From: Coemansia sp. RSA 922
Taxonomy: Eukaryota; Kickxellomycota; Kickxellomycetes; Kickxellales; Kickxellaceae
Reading direction: 5' to 3'
Assembly (NCBI GenBank): GCA_027577415.1
Contig: JANBQS010000843.1
Location: forward strand, 1-11,307
Length of the DNA stretch: 11,307 nt
Shown here in pieces: positions 1-7,179 of the stretch. The notes below the pieces were generated by a model that saw nothing but the letters and a program-made list of their open reading frames with translations, made no database searches and had not been told where the DNA came from. The translations under genes were made by a program, and so were the position numbers. Within the stretch, counting starts at the first letter, position 1, and each line of letters begins with the position of its first letter.

Positions 1-765
1 TGTGCACTTGTGTGGGATGGGATTAGGGCTTGTTGTGAGATGGTCTTGGTTTTGTGCGGCGGCTACGGCGGTGACTAGCTCAGCATGTGACTAACCAGGC
101 AAGCAGATGACGTCAAGATAGACCGAGGCGCCATAAGGCGTAGAGCGACTTTGTTGCTACGACTGGCTGCGGTTCAAGTTAGTATTGTTTTTGTCGTGTT
201 TATAATATAATTTTGTAGTTGTTAGTTGTTAGTGACATGCTTTTTTTTATTACTTCATTCTTGTATTTTTTTTATTTATTACCAATAATATGCATTTTTG
301 TACTACACTTGAATATCGATGGAGACTTTATATTTTCCTACTATGGCCTTGCGTGCGCACTGTACGTGATGCTCAGAGAGCTTGTTGGCGCTGCAGCCTT
401 CACAGTCGAATTTCTTATAGCACGACAGGTGAAACCTTCATGTGATCTAATCTCAGAAGCTCTCTTTTCTCATTGCACTCAAGTACTCGGCACACTTGAA
501 AATCTGCAATACGCCAATCTGTCATGGGCTACATTTATAGCGAGGTTGACTCTGTTGCGCTTGTGTCGGTCCCCTGAGCACTGGCACACTAAAGCTTACT
601 GTTTTGGCTGTTTGTTGGTGTGCCTGGGCGGATTTGCCTACAATCACGATCAATTAAATCAAGAGCATAGGCGTGGGAACTTTCTGAGTGGGCTATACAA
701 AGCGCAATCAGGCGCAAGACAATGTTGACTCCACTTTTTTCCATTTTTCTTTATTTTCATTACTA
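1..765. other. Non-coding stretch upstream of the AUH gene
   Basis: I see no supportable gene here. The left part (1-180) is of mixed composition and stop-rich. From about 190 to 300 it is T-rich. An open frame runs from an ATG at 237 to a stop at 726-728, but its start is hydrophobic mainly because the DNA is T-rich, and I recognise no family in it (see rejected items). The last 40 bases before 766 form a pyrimidine-rich tract, typical of a fungal core promoter or transcript leader for the gene that follows. Confidence 0.6.
108..115. promoter_or_regulatory. CRE/ATF-like palindrome TGACGTCA
   Basis: The perfect 8 bp palindrome TGACGTCA is the consensus site of CREB/ATF-type bZIP factors, for example Atf1/Pcr1-type stress factors in fungi. 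It lies about 650 bp before the AUH start codon. A single 8-mer can occur by chance, and the same core also occurs inside the HD-domain coding region near 4002, so function is only a possibility. Confidence 0.2.
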
Positions 766-1701
766 ATGCTTTGCTCTTTCGTTTCGCGTCAAACGCTCGG
801 TCGAGTTTCGCTATTGCCTTTTACGGGCCGTGGCAGGCTAGCTGCCCAACGCAAGTGGGTGGCAACTGAGGCGACCAACAATGAGGTGCAACTAGTCCGG
901 CACACGGGCGCCGACCAAGGGATTCTAACACTCTCGCTGAATCGACCAAAGGCCAAGAACGCACTATCTCGCAGTCTAGTATCCGACTTTCGAAAGGCCT
1001 TGGAGGAGATACGCAACGATAGAGAGGCACGAGTAGTGATTCTGCGTAGCACAGTTCCCGGCGTGTTTTGTGCGGGTGCAGACCTCAAAGAACGCGCGAC
1101 AATGTCGCCCTCCGAAGTAGAGCAATTCCTCTATAGCATGAAGACATCGTTTAAAGAGTTAGAATCGCTGCCTCAGCCCACTATCGCTGCACTGGACGGA
1201 GCTGCGCTTGGGGGCGGATTCGAGCTATCTCTGTGCTGTGACTTGAGGATCGCTGGACCTCGTGCTATCTTGGGTCTTCCCGAGACGTCTTTGGCTATTA
1301 TTCCTGGCGCTGGAGGTACCTTGCGCCTTACTAGGCTTATCGGATCTTCGCAAACAAAGGCGCTCGTGTTTACTGGTCGCAGGTTTGGCCCGTATCCGGC
1401 TTTGTCGATGGGCATCGTTAATGATGTTGTTGAGCCCGTTGAGTGTATGGACGAGAAAAATACAGAGGAGCATGGCCTGGGTTATGAACGCGCAATGGAA
1501 TGGGCTCGCGAGATTCTACCTAATGGACCCATCGCCGTGCGTATGGCTAAAAGATCTATTGACCACGCCAGCTCTGTTGATCCTGCGACTGGGCTTGACG
1601 TTGAGCAGCTCTGCTATGCTCAGGTCATCCCTACCGAGGACCGACTCGAGGGACTGCGGGCATTCAAGGAAAAGCGCAAGCCTGTCTATAAGGGACGTTA
1701 G
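766..1701 (+). CDS. AUH: Mitochondrial enoyl-CoA hydratase, AUH type (3-methylglutaconyl-CoA hydratase)
   Basis: This crotonase-fold enzyme of 311 residues most likely hydrates 3-methylglutaconyl-CoA to 3-hydroxy-3-methylglutaryl-CoA in leucine breakdown. The oxyanion-hole segments are visible: FCAGADLKER (residues 101-110) and ALGGGFEL (147-154). Both crotonase catalytic glutamates are present, E153 and E173 (LPETSLAIIPGAGG). The C-terminal CYAQVIPTEDRLEGLRAFKE (283-302) closely resembles AUH rather than short-chain ECHS1. The N-terminus (1-34) has five arginines and no acidic residue, as expected of a mitochondrial presequence. The start at 766 is the first ATG; the frame is open upstream only to a GTG at 688, which follows a stop at 685-687. 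The next in-frame ATG falls inside the catalytic domain. Length and motifs indicate a complete, intronless, active gene. A general enoyl-CoA hydratase of beta-oxidation is the main alternative. Confidence 0.94.
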   Translation: MLCSFVSRQTLGRVSLLPFTGRGRLAAQRKWVATEATNNEVQLVRHTGADQGILTLSLNRPKAKNALSRSLVSDFRKALEEIRNDREARVVILRSTVPGVFCAGADLKERATMSPSEVEQFLYSMKTSFKELESLPQPTIAALDGAALGGGFELSLCCDLRIAGPRAILGLPETSLAIIPGAGGTLRLTRLIGSSQTKALVFTGRRFGPYPALSMGIVNDVVEPVECMDEKNTEEHGLGYERAMEWAREILPNGPIAVRMAKRSIDHASSVDPATGLDVEQLCYAQVIPTEDRLEGLRAFKEKRKPVYKGR

Positions 1702-2400
1702 TAGTTATCCAGTTTTGATTGGGAGAGCAACGATCTGATTTAAACTTTATAGCTTGTGCCCGAAAGAGCCTTCTAATAATACCCTTTCGTTTCGCTTGTC
1801 TAAAATGAACGAGTTTCTGCTCTTTTTAAACTTTATTGTACCTCTTATAAATTCAGGCGAAAGCTATTTGGTGTTAAATTTAAAGGGCCGACACCATTTC
1901 CAAGACTAGCGCCTGCGACGTTGGGCTGGTTTTTGCGTAGCACTCTCATGGCTGATATCGTTGGCTCACTTTTTGGCACATGTTGAAGATTTGCTGCGGA
2001 TGACTTACCTGTTGCCCTCGGGTACTGGCGGGGTTTCACTACTGCTGCCCTTAGCTTAGGTACTGTGTCCCGGCGGCGGAGTCGCAAGTATTTGGTTTCG
2101 ATGAAGTTGACCCCTTCCCCATTGAGATCCTTGGTGCCGAGGTTGCCACCTGACGTTTTGACATTGGCAGCGAGTATGCACTGCTGCGTCGAAGAGATCA
2201 AGGGCGCTGGAATATATGAGTTGTAGTAATAGTAATAAAATTGACAGCGTGTGGCAAACTGAAAAATATTATACCCAAGGCACGTGGCACAGATTTGGCC
2301 AATAGCCTGTTAAATTGGTTGTGGCTTCTATACTTTAAATACCCCCAGCGAAACAAGCCTTTCGTAAGAGGCCAAGGTAGTCCAAATCAGATACATATGT

Positions 2401-2470
2401 GCATTGCGGGTGATGTACATACTGGTTGGCTCCTTACCCTGCTGGCGGGGGTTCGATTCTCGATGCCTCA
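2401..2470 (+). other. Degenerate tRNA-like patch with a good B box
   Basis: GGTTCGATTC (2450-2459) matches the internal B box and T loop of a tRNA, and the 70-base span ending in TGCCTCA has roughly tRNA length. The fold fails: only three of five T-stem pairs form, the anticodon stem does not pair, and the acceptor ends do not match. An A run follows immediately (from 2470). It may be a decayed tRNA, the head of a tRNA-derived SINE fragment, or chance. Confidence 0.15.
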
Positions 2471-2993
2471 AAAAAAAATCCCGCGGTCAGTGTGTACCGA
2501 ACACCCTCAAAGTGATTTAAAAAGTGACGATGAATGCCACGACCAAACCCCAAACCCCCCAAAAAAAACAACACTGGAGTTGTATATTTTTTTTAACTTT
2601 TTTTTTTTGGTAATTTAACACTGCGGTTGTTGTCTGCGTAACTACCACCACTCTCCCATTGCAGCGATGACGAGCATTCTCTGTCAACAACCAAAATAGG
2701 TTGGTGTTGTGTGGACTCTTCCATGTGCGCAAGTAGGCAAAAGTTATCCCAAAGGGTGCCCCACACACTTGCGGCTATTGAAGATAGCTACGTTGGGGCC
2801 ATTTAAACAAAGTAGACGTGTGGCCTGTTAATATCTAGTGTAGCGATGAGGTGTTGGTGGCATACCCTATACATAGCATTGACATATGTAAAACTGGAGG
2901 ATATGATATAAGATTATCAGAATACGAGGATTGTCATCTGGATAATCCTTTATTGAGACACCGCAGGGCAAGCGCAAGTGTTGTGGAGCCAGC

Positions 2994-3014
2994 AATGCAC
3001 AATGCACAATGCAG
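2994..3014. repeat. Short tandem repeat, three copies of a 7-mer
   Basis: AATGCAC, AATGCAC and AATGCAG follow each other without gaps. The tract lies in the spacer, outside any gene. It is probably slippage-derived and no role is evident. Confidence 0.6.
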
Positions 3015-3542
3015 CATGGTACAGAGCTCCTAATTTTTAACTTTGCCGTTCAACCGCGCGATTGACAAAGCACCAATCCAGCTGCACCCACCGGCAATCC
3101 TAGCATGTCATTTGTAGCTGACAAGCGAGGAAGAGCCGACATACAAGAGCATACGGTCTGTCCGTCATGTAGGGAAAGGATGAAGGACGAGAGTGTTTCC
3201 AACAAGATATATGTATTGTTCATATCATTCATCTGCGCCTATGTTAAAATATGAAGGCGACTTGATAATGGCGATGGTGGGGGGAAAACGTTTAACAATC
3301 TGCCTGGAAATGTGCTTCTGCAAATTTATGTCAACACACATGTAGGCTGCATATTTGCTAATTAGTGCTTTCCTCGCCAAATGTGACACTACAATAAATT
3401 GAAGGTAATGCGTAATGCACTCTAATGTAGCTTGATGCAACGTGATACGTATTGTCAATACTCACATGTCTATAGCGGATTAGGTTTAGCATTGCCGAAC
3501 ATTCCAATTCTCACACTAAAGGCTTACAACATGCCAGAATGC

Positions 3543-3550
3543 TATAAAAG
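3543..3550 (+). promoter_or_regulatory. TATA box of the HD-domain gene
   Basis: TATAAAAG is a textbook TATA element 95 bp upstream of the ATG at 3646. The interval is rich in A, C and T and nearly free of G close to the ATG, as in fungal transcript leaders. A strong TATA box often marks regulated rather than housekeeping genes; that reading is inference. Confidence 0.6.
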
Positions 3551-3645
3551 TAAGGTGTTTGGCATGGCCTCTCCAAACTGAGAAACACCAACATCATTCC
3601 CAACCTCTAAAGTAATTATAGCAATCTCAACCATTATCCTTTACA

Positions 3646-4257
3646 ATGTCCACTACTATGTCTCTCGAGCAACGCGTATCCATGCTGTTCAAACTACTCG
3701 AAGCCGGCAGCAAGAAGGAGTATATTGCCGGAAAAGTAACAAAGCTGGACCATGATCTTCAAGTCGCGCATCTCGCCAAGAATGAGGGTGCCGATGAACA
3801 AACCGTTTTGGCCGCGCTGTTCCTTGATATTGGCCACACCGTCATACAAGAGAAAACTCTTTTGAGTCAATATCATTACGACCCTCTAGATAGACTGGTT
3901 GGCAATACCATAACCTCCAGCCCCACTGATTACGGCAGAGTTGGTGCTGAGTACCTGAGAATACTTGGGTTCCCCGAGAAGATGACTGGACTGTTCAATC
4001 GTGACGTCATGGCGAAGCGTTACCTTTTGGCCACTGATCCCACGTACCAAGCCTACCTTAACAGTATCAGTATGGAGTCGTACAAGGTTGAGGGCAGCCC
4101 ACTCTCGCCCACTGAGATTCGCGAGTATGAGAAAGATCCGCTCTTCCAAAAGATGGTGCAGATTAGGAAATGGGATGCCATTGTATCCTATAACAGGGTC
4201 AAGCCACCTGCCTTGGACACATACCGCGATATGATTATCAAAAACATGTCAAAATAG
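3646..4257 (+). CDS. PhnZ/TmpB-like HD-domain protein, probably a degenerate enzyme
   Basis: This 203-residue protein has the layout of the small HD-domain oxygenase/phosphohydrolase family that includes PhnZ. Landmarks are EYIAGKVTKLDHDLQVA (25-41), AALFLDIGH (56-64), YGRVGAEYL (96-104), DVMAKRYL (120-127) and RKWD (174-177). Intact PhnZ-type enzymes bind two irons through four His and two Asp and cleave phosphonates or related compounds. Here H36, D61 and D177 are kept, but the His of the HD pair is L60, and the His expected before GxxYL and before VxAKRYL are Y96 and D120. The lid Glu of the family appears to be G29. H64 and K124 are kept. The frame is intact, normal in length and preceded by a TATA box, so it is probably expressed. 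Either it is a pseudoenzyme or it has different metal chemistry. Ligand assignments come from my motif alignment by eye. The ATG context (ACA before ATG) is favourable. Confidence 0.85.
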   Translation: MSTTMSLEQRVSMLFKLLEAGSKKEYIAGKVTKLDHDLQVAHLAKNEGADEQTVLAALFLDIGHTVIQEKTLLSQYHYDPLDRLVGNTITSSPTDYGRVGAEYLRILGFPEKMTGLFNRDVMAKRYLLATDPTYQAYLNSISMESYKVEGSPLSPTEIREYEKDPLFQKMVQIRKWDAIVSYNRVKPPALDTYRDMIIKNMSK

Positions 4258-4307
4258 TCGTTGTATTTTGAGCCCTTAGTTTCAAGATTAACTCGATTAT
4301 CTTTAGC

Positions 4308-4313
4308 AATAAA
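4308..4313 (+). terminator. Polyadenylation signal AATAAA
   Basis: A canonical AATAAA lies 50 bp after the stop codon of the HD-domain gene, in AT-rich sequence, where a fungal poly(A) signal is expected. It probably sets the 3' end of that transcript. Confidence 0.5.
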
Positions 4314-4690
4314 CATAAGTTATCCTTATAAGAGAATCCCCTAGCCATAAGAGCAAGGCATGTGTCTCCTAAATTTTAAGAGTATTTTATGTTGACAGGC
4401 CACAGTCCCCTTGACACTTTATACATAGCTTCGTTTACTCAACCCATTTCTGTGCTGGCATCTCATGTGGTTATTTTGGCATCTCTGTGATTAACACCAA
4501 GTCTGGTGGTCTTGGCTCCCGCACTGCTTGCCTCCTTCCTAATCAGTGTCATTCCTTGGGATCCAGCGTTCCTCATATTCTCTCTGCCATTACTTGCATA
4601 TCGCGACTCCAGAGCACAGCGTATATGTGCTCCTTCTCGCCTCTTTCACGACTGACCCTTTTCTATGTATCGAAGTGTCTCAATAATTGA

Positions 4691-4706
4691 TAGGGCTTGA
4701 ACCCTA
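4691..4706. repeat. Small perfect hairpin
   Basis: TAGGG and CCCTA form a 5 bp stem around the 6-base loop CTTGAA. Read on the minus strand it contains GGGTTCAAGCC, which resembles a tRNA B box, but no tRNA body surrounds it. Its position, about 240 bp before the coiled-coil gene, gives no clear role. Confidence 0.3.
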
Positions 4707-4719
4707 GGTGAAATTTTGC

Positions 4720-4727
4720 TATAAAAA
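4720..4727 (+). promoter_or_regulatory. Possible TATA element of the coiled-coil gene
   Basis: TATAAAAA lies 217 bp before the ATG at 4944. That is far for a TATA box unless the leader is long. In this AT-rich spacer the match may be chance. Confidence 0.25.
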
Positions 4728-4943
4728 CAATAACAGGATGATTTTATGCAAACCCCGTCAATAAGATACACTAGTCTTGATTAAATCAGAATCGATCGTT
4801 GAAGGTGTCATGGACATCACGAACGAAAAGGTGGTCAATAGTTTGTTCTTTATCACTTTTTTTGTTTAATTTAAATTAGCTTTCTATTATTCACACACTT
4901 TTTTCTCTCCATTTTTTCCCCCACTCAATCGCAACTCGAGTAA

Positions 4944-7154
4944 ATGAGTGCAGACCAACCGCCATCACTTTCCGAAGAAGACGCTGCTCCTGCGTGGCAG
5001 CAATCACAAGTTTTAGCTCAGACAATAGAGAATGCCATGGCTTCGCTTGGCCAGCAGCGCGTAGAAGGAGTTACGAACGTTGACATTTTGAGCGACGACG
5101 AAGGGGAAGCAGGTGACGGCATGACGCGCGAAATCATGGGTAGAGAATACACCGAGAACCTGACACTCTCACGCGTTGATTTTGATCAATGGATGTCCAA
5201 CCACGCAGAACTCGAAGAAGAAGAAGAACAGGAGGACTTTGACGAGCAGGCTGGACCTCCTGTTGATGTTCGCGACAAGTGGCAGGCAGACCGTGTGGCT
5301 TGGGACTTGCAAAACAGAGCGCAGGCTGTTGGCGGCGGATTCGGTACTGAAGATGATCCGATTACTATTGGGTCGTCAGACATCGACGAGTACGAAGAAG
5401 AAGAGTGTGGCGAGGAGGAGTACTATGATGAAGAGGAGGGAAGTGAGGTTTATGACGAGGATGATGGCTACGATATGGACGAGTATCAGCAGCACGCTCT
5501 ACCTCACTTACGTCTGAATGTTACCAACGACTCTGGGGCTTTGGTTGGTGCCGCGCAATCCGTGAGCTGTGCCGCCGCCGCCTCTCAGTATCACAACGGC
5601 GTAGAGTGCGATTATCTTCAACGTATCGGCCCTGTCACACCCGGTGTTGACCAAGCCGAGTCAGTAGCCAACGCGATGCTTAATTTGAATGGATCGCTCG
5701 GCAGCTCCACAAATGAGTCGGCAACGGGTGCGATCTCCCCGCCTCTTACCGCGTATCAGCGTCCTCCGCTGCCTCCTTCTTCTTTGCCGTCGTCGTTGAT
5801 CGAGATGCACAAGACAATCAGCCAAAGTATCGATCGTTCATTGAGTATCGTTGACGATATATCGACTAGTTGCGAAGCGGCAGCTAATGCCTGGACGGAG
5901 TCTGCGGATGTTGTTACTCCGGCTGATTCAGCTCACGGCGACGATGAGGTTGTCAGGGCGTTTGAACTAGAAACACACGACAGTATAGAACTAGCTGGAC
6001 AGGCTATCGACCGTTTACGGGAGCTTCAGGCGGAGTCGACTAGAACGCAAACGGCGCTTAATACGCAGATATTTAAACTCAGCGGCGAGTTATTCCAGAC
6101 TATTTCTGAGAGAGCATTGTTGGAGAACTCTGTCAAACAGTTAGAGCGGGACAACAACGAGTATATGCAGACTATCGACGATTTACAGCAAAAGATGGGT
6201 ACCTTGCGTTCTGCCAGTAGCGAGGAAATAGAGGCGCTCAAAGAACGTGTACGACATGTAGCTGGCAAAATCTCGCTTACAACTGCGGAGCTTTCCGAGA
6301 CCAATAGTAGATTGGAGGAGACTAGGCAGGTTCTGACACTTGTCGATGGAGAGCGTACTAATCTTATTGGCAAGTGTCGTGGATTAGAGACTACCGTAGA
6401 GTCTTTATTATTAAGATTGGACGCCGAGCACAAACACCACGAACAGACCAGACGAGCTCTACATATGGCCGCTGATGGTAATGCGAATGAGGCGAGGAGA
6501 GCAGAGTTAGAAGCTAATAACCGTGGATTGGAGCAGCGATGCAAAGAACTAGTGGATGAGGTGGGGCAGAGCAAGAACCGCGAACGACTGTTACTAAATA
6601 GTAATAGAGCTTTAGAGGCGAGATTAGGCGATATACTGAGGAAACTAGATAGTCATCCGGATGACTCGCTTGCTGAGTATCGACGTAACTGTGATTTCCA
6701 GCTTATCAAGAGTAGGAAAGAAGCCACCCTTGTAAGAAAGCGACTAGAGACTGTGGAGAGTGATTTGGCGGACGAACGACGTGGCGCCGAAGCTTTGAAA
6801 AAACGCCTACTAGAGTTGGAAACCAATGTTGGGGATCAGTCGGTGAAGAAACGTAAATGTGAGACGCCTGTTGTTCAGAGACCTTTCAGCTATGAGACTC
6901 CTAGTCGATTGCCTGTCGACAAGAGTTTGACGAGGAATACGGTGACTGATGGTTTACAACAGACTTTGGTCGATGCTGGAGATTATGCCCGTGGTCGTCG
7001 CCGCAAAAATAACTTGGATACGCCTGCTACCGAACAGCGAAATATCCGTCAAATGTCCAACTTGATTATTAGACCTGTTACTCCACGAATCGGACTGACT
7101 CACCAGACCCCAGCGAGACGAGGTGACACGCCAACAGCAAAGCTATATAGGTAG
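4944..7154 (+). CDS. Uncharacterised nuclear-type protein: acidic SIM region, coiled coil, basic TP-rich tail
   Basis: I do not recognise a named family in this 736-residue protein. Its architecture is clear. Residues 46-53 (VDILSDDE) and 138-146 (DDPITIGSSD region) look like SUMO-interaction motifs: a hydrophobic core, serines, then acidic residues. Two strongly acidic stretches follow at 90-100 and 146-180. A low-complexity Ser/Pro/Ala-rich linker spans about 185-335. A long charged helical region with Leu-rich heptads (about 345-630) predicts a coiled coil. The tail is basic, with KKRK at 635-638 and RGRRRK at 683-688 as likely nuclear signals, and carries six Thr-Pro sites (T641, T652, T693, T713, T722, T729), possible CDK targets. 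The start is secure because an in-frame TAA lies directly before the ATG. These traits suggest a nuclear structural or mitotic scaffold tied to SUMO and CDK signalling; that is inference. Confidence 0.88.
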   Translation: MSADQPPSLSEEDAAPAWQQSQVLAQTIENAMASLGQQRVEGVTNVDILSDDEGEAGDGMTREIMGREYTENLTLSRVDFDQWMSNHAELEEEEEQEDFDEQAGPPVDVRDKWQADRVAWDLQNRAQAVGGGFGTEDDPITIGSSDIDEYEEEECGEEEYYDEEEGSEVYDEDDGYDMDEYQQHALPHLRLNVTNDSGALVGAAQSVSCAAAASQYHNGVECDYLQRIGPVTPGVDQAESVANAMLNLNGSLGSSTNESATGAISPPLTAYQRPPLPPSSLPSSLIEMHKTISQSIDRSLSIVDDISTSCEAAANAWTESADVVTPADSAHGDDEVVRAFELETHDSIELAGQAIDRLRELQAESTRTQTALNTQIFKLSGELFQTISERALLENSVKQLERDNNEYMQTIDDLQQKMGTLRSASSEEIEALKERVRHVAGKISLTTAELSETNSRLEETRQVLTLVDGERTNLIGKCRGLETTVESLLLRLDAEHKHHEQTRRALHMAADGNANEARRAELEANNRGLEQRCKELVDEVGQSKNRERLLLNSNRALEARLGDILRKLDSHPDDSLAEYRRNCDFQLIKSRKEATLVRKRLETVESDLADERRGAEALKKRLLELETNVGDQSVKKRKCETPVVQRPFSYETPSRLPVDKSLTRNTVTDGLQQTLVDAGDYARGRRRKNNLDTPATEQRNIRQMSNLIIRPVTPRIGLTHQTPARRGDTPTAKLYR
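5214..5228 (+). repeat. (GAA)5 microsatellite in coding sequence
   Basis: Five GAA units encode the glutamate run around residues 91-95 of the coiled-coil protein. Such a tract can vary in length in frame without breaking the gene. Confidence 0.7.
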
Positions 7155-7179
7155 ATAAAAAAATGTGTATTTAAAAAAA
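7155..7179. terminator. 25 bp A-rich spacer between convergent genes
   Basis: Only 25 bases separate the two stop codons, and they are almost wholly A and T, including two A runs of seven. The A runs read as T runs on the minus strand. Each transcript must therefore end at the junction or, more likely, within the neighbouring coding region, giving antisense-overlapping 3' ends. Confidence 0.55.

Larger units (their letters stand above)
1702..3645. other. Long spacer between the AUH and HD-domain genes
   Basis: About 1.9 kb holds no convincing gene. The open frames here are short, mostly begin with non-ATG codons and match no family I know. The longest, 1845-2201 on the minus strand, starts with TTG, and its upstream extension reaches a stop without any ATG. 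Visible contents are homopolymer runs around 2470 and 2560-2610, a tRNA-like patch at 2401-2470, a three-copy 7-mer at 2994-3014, and the promoter of the HD-domain gene at the right end. An unrecognised non-coding RNA or a spliced small gene cannot be excluded. Confidence 0.6.
4258..4943. other. Spacer between the HD-domain and coiled-coil genes
   Basis: No gene is seen. It holds the 3' end of the HD-domain transcript, then moderately AT-rich sequence. The last 60 bases before 4944 are a T- and C-rich tract typical of a fungal promoter or leader. A 204 bp open frame at 4487-4690 starts with a non-ATG codon and has no recognisable content. Confidence 0.6.

Noticed and set aside
70..180. Possible tRNA (A-box-like TAGCTCAGCATG and B-box-like GGTTCAAGTT)
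   Set aside because: The boxes are about 100 bp apart, both are imperfect, and no acceptor, D or T stem forms.
237..728. Open frame encoding a putative small membrane protein
   Set aside because: Length is near what chance can give in a window this size, the hydrophobic start follows from T-rich DNA, and no family or codon signal supports it. Kept only as a low-interest finding.
688..765. N-terminal extension of the AUH protein from the GTG at 688
   Set aside because: Nuclear genes rarely start at GTG, the extension spans a pyrimidine-rich leader, and the ATG at 766 gives a proper mitochondrial presequence.
1845..2201. 118-codon minus-strand frame that at first recalled a small ribosomal protein
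   Set aside because: It starts with TTG; extending upstream reaches a stop without an ATG, and motif comparison with ribosomal proteins such as L27 fails. A spliced exon (a TTCCAG acceptor-like site precedes it) is possible but unsupported.
4685..4715. Minus-strand tRNA T-arm (GGGTTCAAGCC)
   Set aside because: The arm is explained as a 5 bp hairpin with a 6-base loop, and no A box or acceptor stem is found around it.
6026..6574. 182-codon minus-strand frame inside the coiled-coil gene
   Set aside because: It is the mirror of a Glu/Leu/Arg-rich coding strand, giving a Ser/Leu-rich shadow without a known family.
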